From JBBQHX01 sp035306065 (GTDB taxonomy: Bacteria; Gemmatimonadota; Gemmatimonadetes; Gemmatimonadales; Gemmatimonadaceae), in contig DATGOL010000056.1 in assembly GCA_035306065.1 (NCBI GenBank), positions 1-8,815 on the forward strand: a DNA stretch of 8,815 nucleotides, in the 5' to 3' direction. Positions 8,109 to 8,815 of this stretch are shown here, in pieces (the stretch's first letter is position 1; each line of letters starts with the position of its first letter). The translations under genes and the position numbers were made by a program. Under the pieces are notes generated by a model, which made no database searches, was not told the origin of the DNA, and saw only the letters and a list, made by a program, of their open reading frames with translations.

Positions 8109-8815
8109 AGCTGAACACTCACTTTACTCAGCCGGTCCTTCACGGCCGCGATATCACTCCTGCTGGATAGATCGAGCACCGCTGCAGACACCGGCAGTAC
8201 GCGAATCTCCACACCCGCATCCACCAGGTACTGCACCGCGTGAGGCAGTTCCAGCTCACCGCGCGATGACGGCTCGATGCTCCTGCATGCCTCAAAGATC
8301 TCGTGGGTGAACATCCAGCAGTTCATGCTCACCAGCGGCTCCCCCTTCCACGCTGCCAGCGTTTCATCGTTCGGCTTCTCGACAATCCGCTGCAACGTGC
8401 CGCTGGCAGACATCTCCACCAGCGCAAACTGCGCAATCCTCTCCGCCGGCACATTACCCTCGGTTGCAAGTGCCACCGGGTTGAAACCGGGCAGGCACAT
8501 TCCGCCGGCTTCGCGAAGCATTCGCAGCACGTTAGGCGGGTAGTAGTTGTCCGAGTTAACCACCAGGAACGGTTCGCCAGCGGCAAACCCCTGCGCCGCA
8601 AGTACGGCGTCCGCCGTGCCGAGCGGTTCCGCCTGTTCAGCAAAGTGAATACTCACCCGCTGCGGCTTCACTTCACCTCCGTAATACTCGCGTACCGCCC
8701 CGTGCTCCGGCCCGATCACCAGGCACACCTCATGGTAACCGGCGTCCGCAATTGCACTGATCGCGTAATCCAGGAAGGGGCGACCAACCGGTATCATCCC
8801 CTTCATGCCGGACGC
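8105..8815 (-). CDS. Sugar-1-phosphate nucleotidyltransferase (NTP_transferase family), 5' partial
   Basis: The frame stays open to the window edge (A-S-G precede the ATG at 8806), so the true start and the family's N-terminal G-x-G-x-R nucleotide loop lie outside. Residues below are counted from that ATG. KGMIPVGRPFLDYAI (2-16) is the K-P-M-x-P-V-x-x-x-P region just after the missing loop. QAEPLGTADAVLAA (58-71) is the substrate loop typical of glucose-1-phosphate thymidylyl/uridylyl and related transferases. NSDNYY (84-89) supplies the metal-binding Asp region. EKP (143-145), SMNCWMF (160-166) and RGELELPHAVQYL (182-194) are later family motifs. The enzyme should couple an NTP to a sugar 1-phosphate, releasing pyrophosphate, in the cytoplasm. 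It is the first visible gene of the operon and overlaps the sugar kinase, which could supply its substrate. The visible part alone does not show which base or sugar is used. No bacterial hexapeptide acyltransferase extension is present. Confidence 0.85.
   Translation of the reverse strand, partial: ASGMKGMIPVGRPFLDYAISAIADAGYHEVCLVIGPEHGAVREYYGGEVKPQRVSIHFAEQAEPLGTADAVLAAQGFAAGEPFLVVNSDNYYPPNVLRMLREAGGMCLPGFNPVALATEGNVPAERIAQFALVEMSASGTLQRIVEKPNDETLAAWKGEPLVSMNCWMFTHEIFEACRSIEPSSRGELELPHAVQYLVDAGVEIRVLPVSAAVLDLSSRSDIAAVKDRLSKVSVQL

Overview
The window is almost wholly protein coding and GC-rich. It holds four genes in two convergent groups. Three tightly packed genes lie on the minus strand, and the end of one very long gene lies on the plus strand. 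I see no tRNA or rRNA gene, CRISPR array, insertion sequence or phage gene. A Tat-type signal peptide on one product and a cyclic-glucan-synthase-type enzyme on the other strand suggest a diderm (Gram-negative type) bacterium with a periplasm. The sequence alone does not fix the phylum. A GC-rich, non-model lineage such as Gemmatimonadota or Acidobacteriota is possible, but this is only an impression.

Positions 1-5379 (+) carry the C-terminal 1792 residues of an NdvB/Cgs-type cyclic beta-1,2-glucan synthase-like protein. In order they hold a glycoamylase-like domain, a first GH94-type beta-sandwich with a cut-down helical part, a roughly 80-residue low-complexity linker, and a complete GH94 phosphorylase module with its DWND motif. 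The membrane-bound glycosyltransferase part (GT84) expected in this family would lie upstream of the window.

Positions 5380-5412 are a 33-base gap between the two converging stop codons, with no convincing terminator.

Positions 8815-5413 (-) carry three genes whose ends overlap by four bases each (GTGA and ATGA), so they form a translationally coupled operon. In transcription order they are a sugar-1-phosphate nucleotidyltransferase (start outside the window), a galactokinase-like GHMP sugar kinase with an unusual sugar-binding motif (GKHTDY in place of GEHTDY), and a Tat-exported NAD-dependent GH109/Gfo-Idh-MocA protein. Together they look like a glycan scavenging and activation module: an exported enzyme frees a sugar, the kinase makes the sugar 1-phosphate, and the nucleotidyltransferase makes the NDP-sugar. 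This pathway is inferred from family membership and gene order. The substrate is unknown, and the altered kinase motif suggests it may not be plain galactose.
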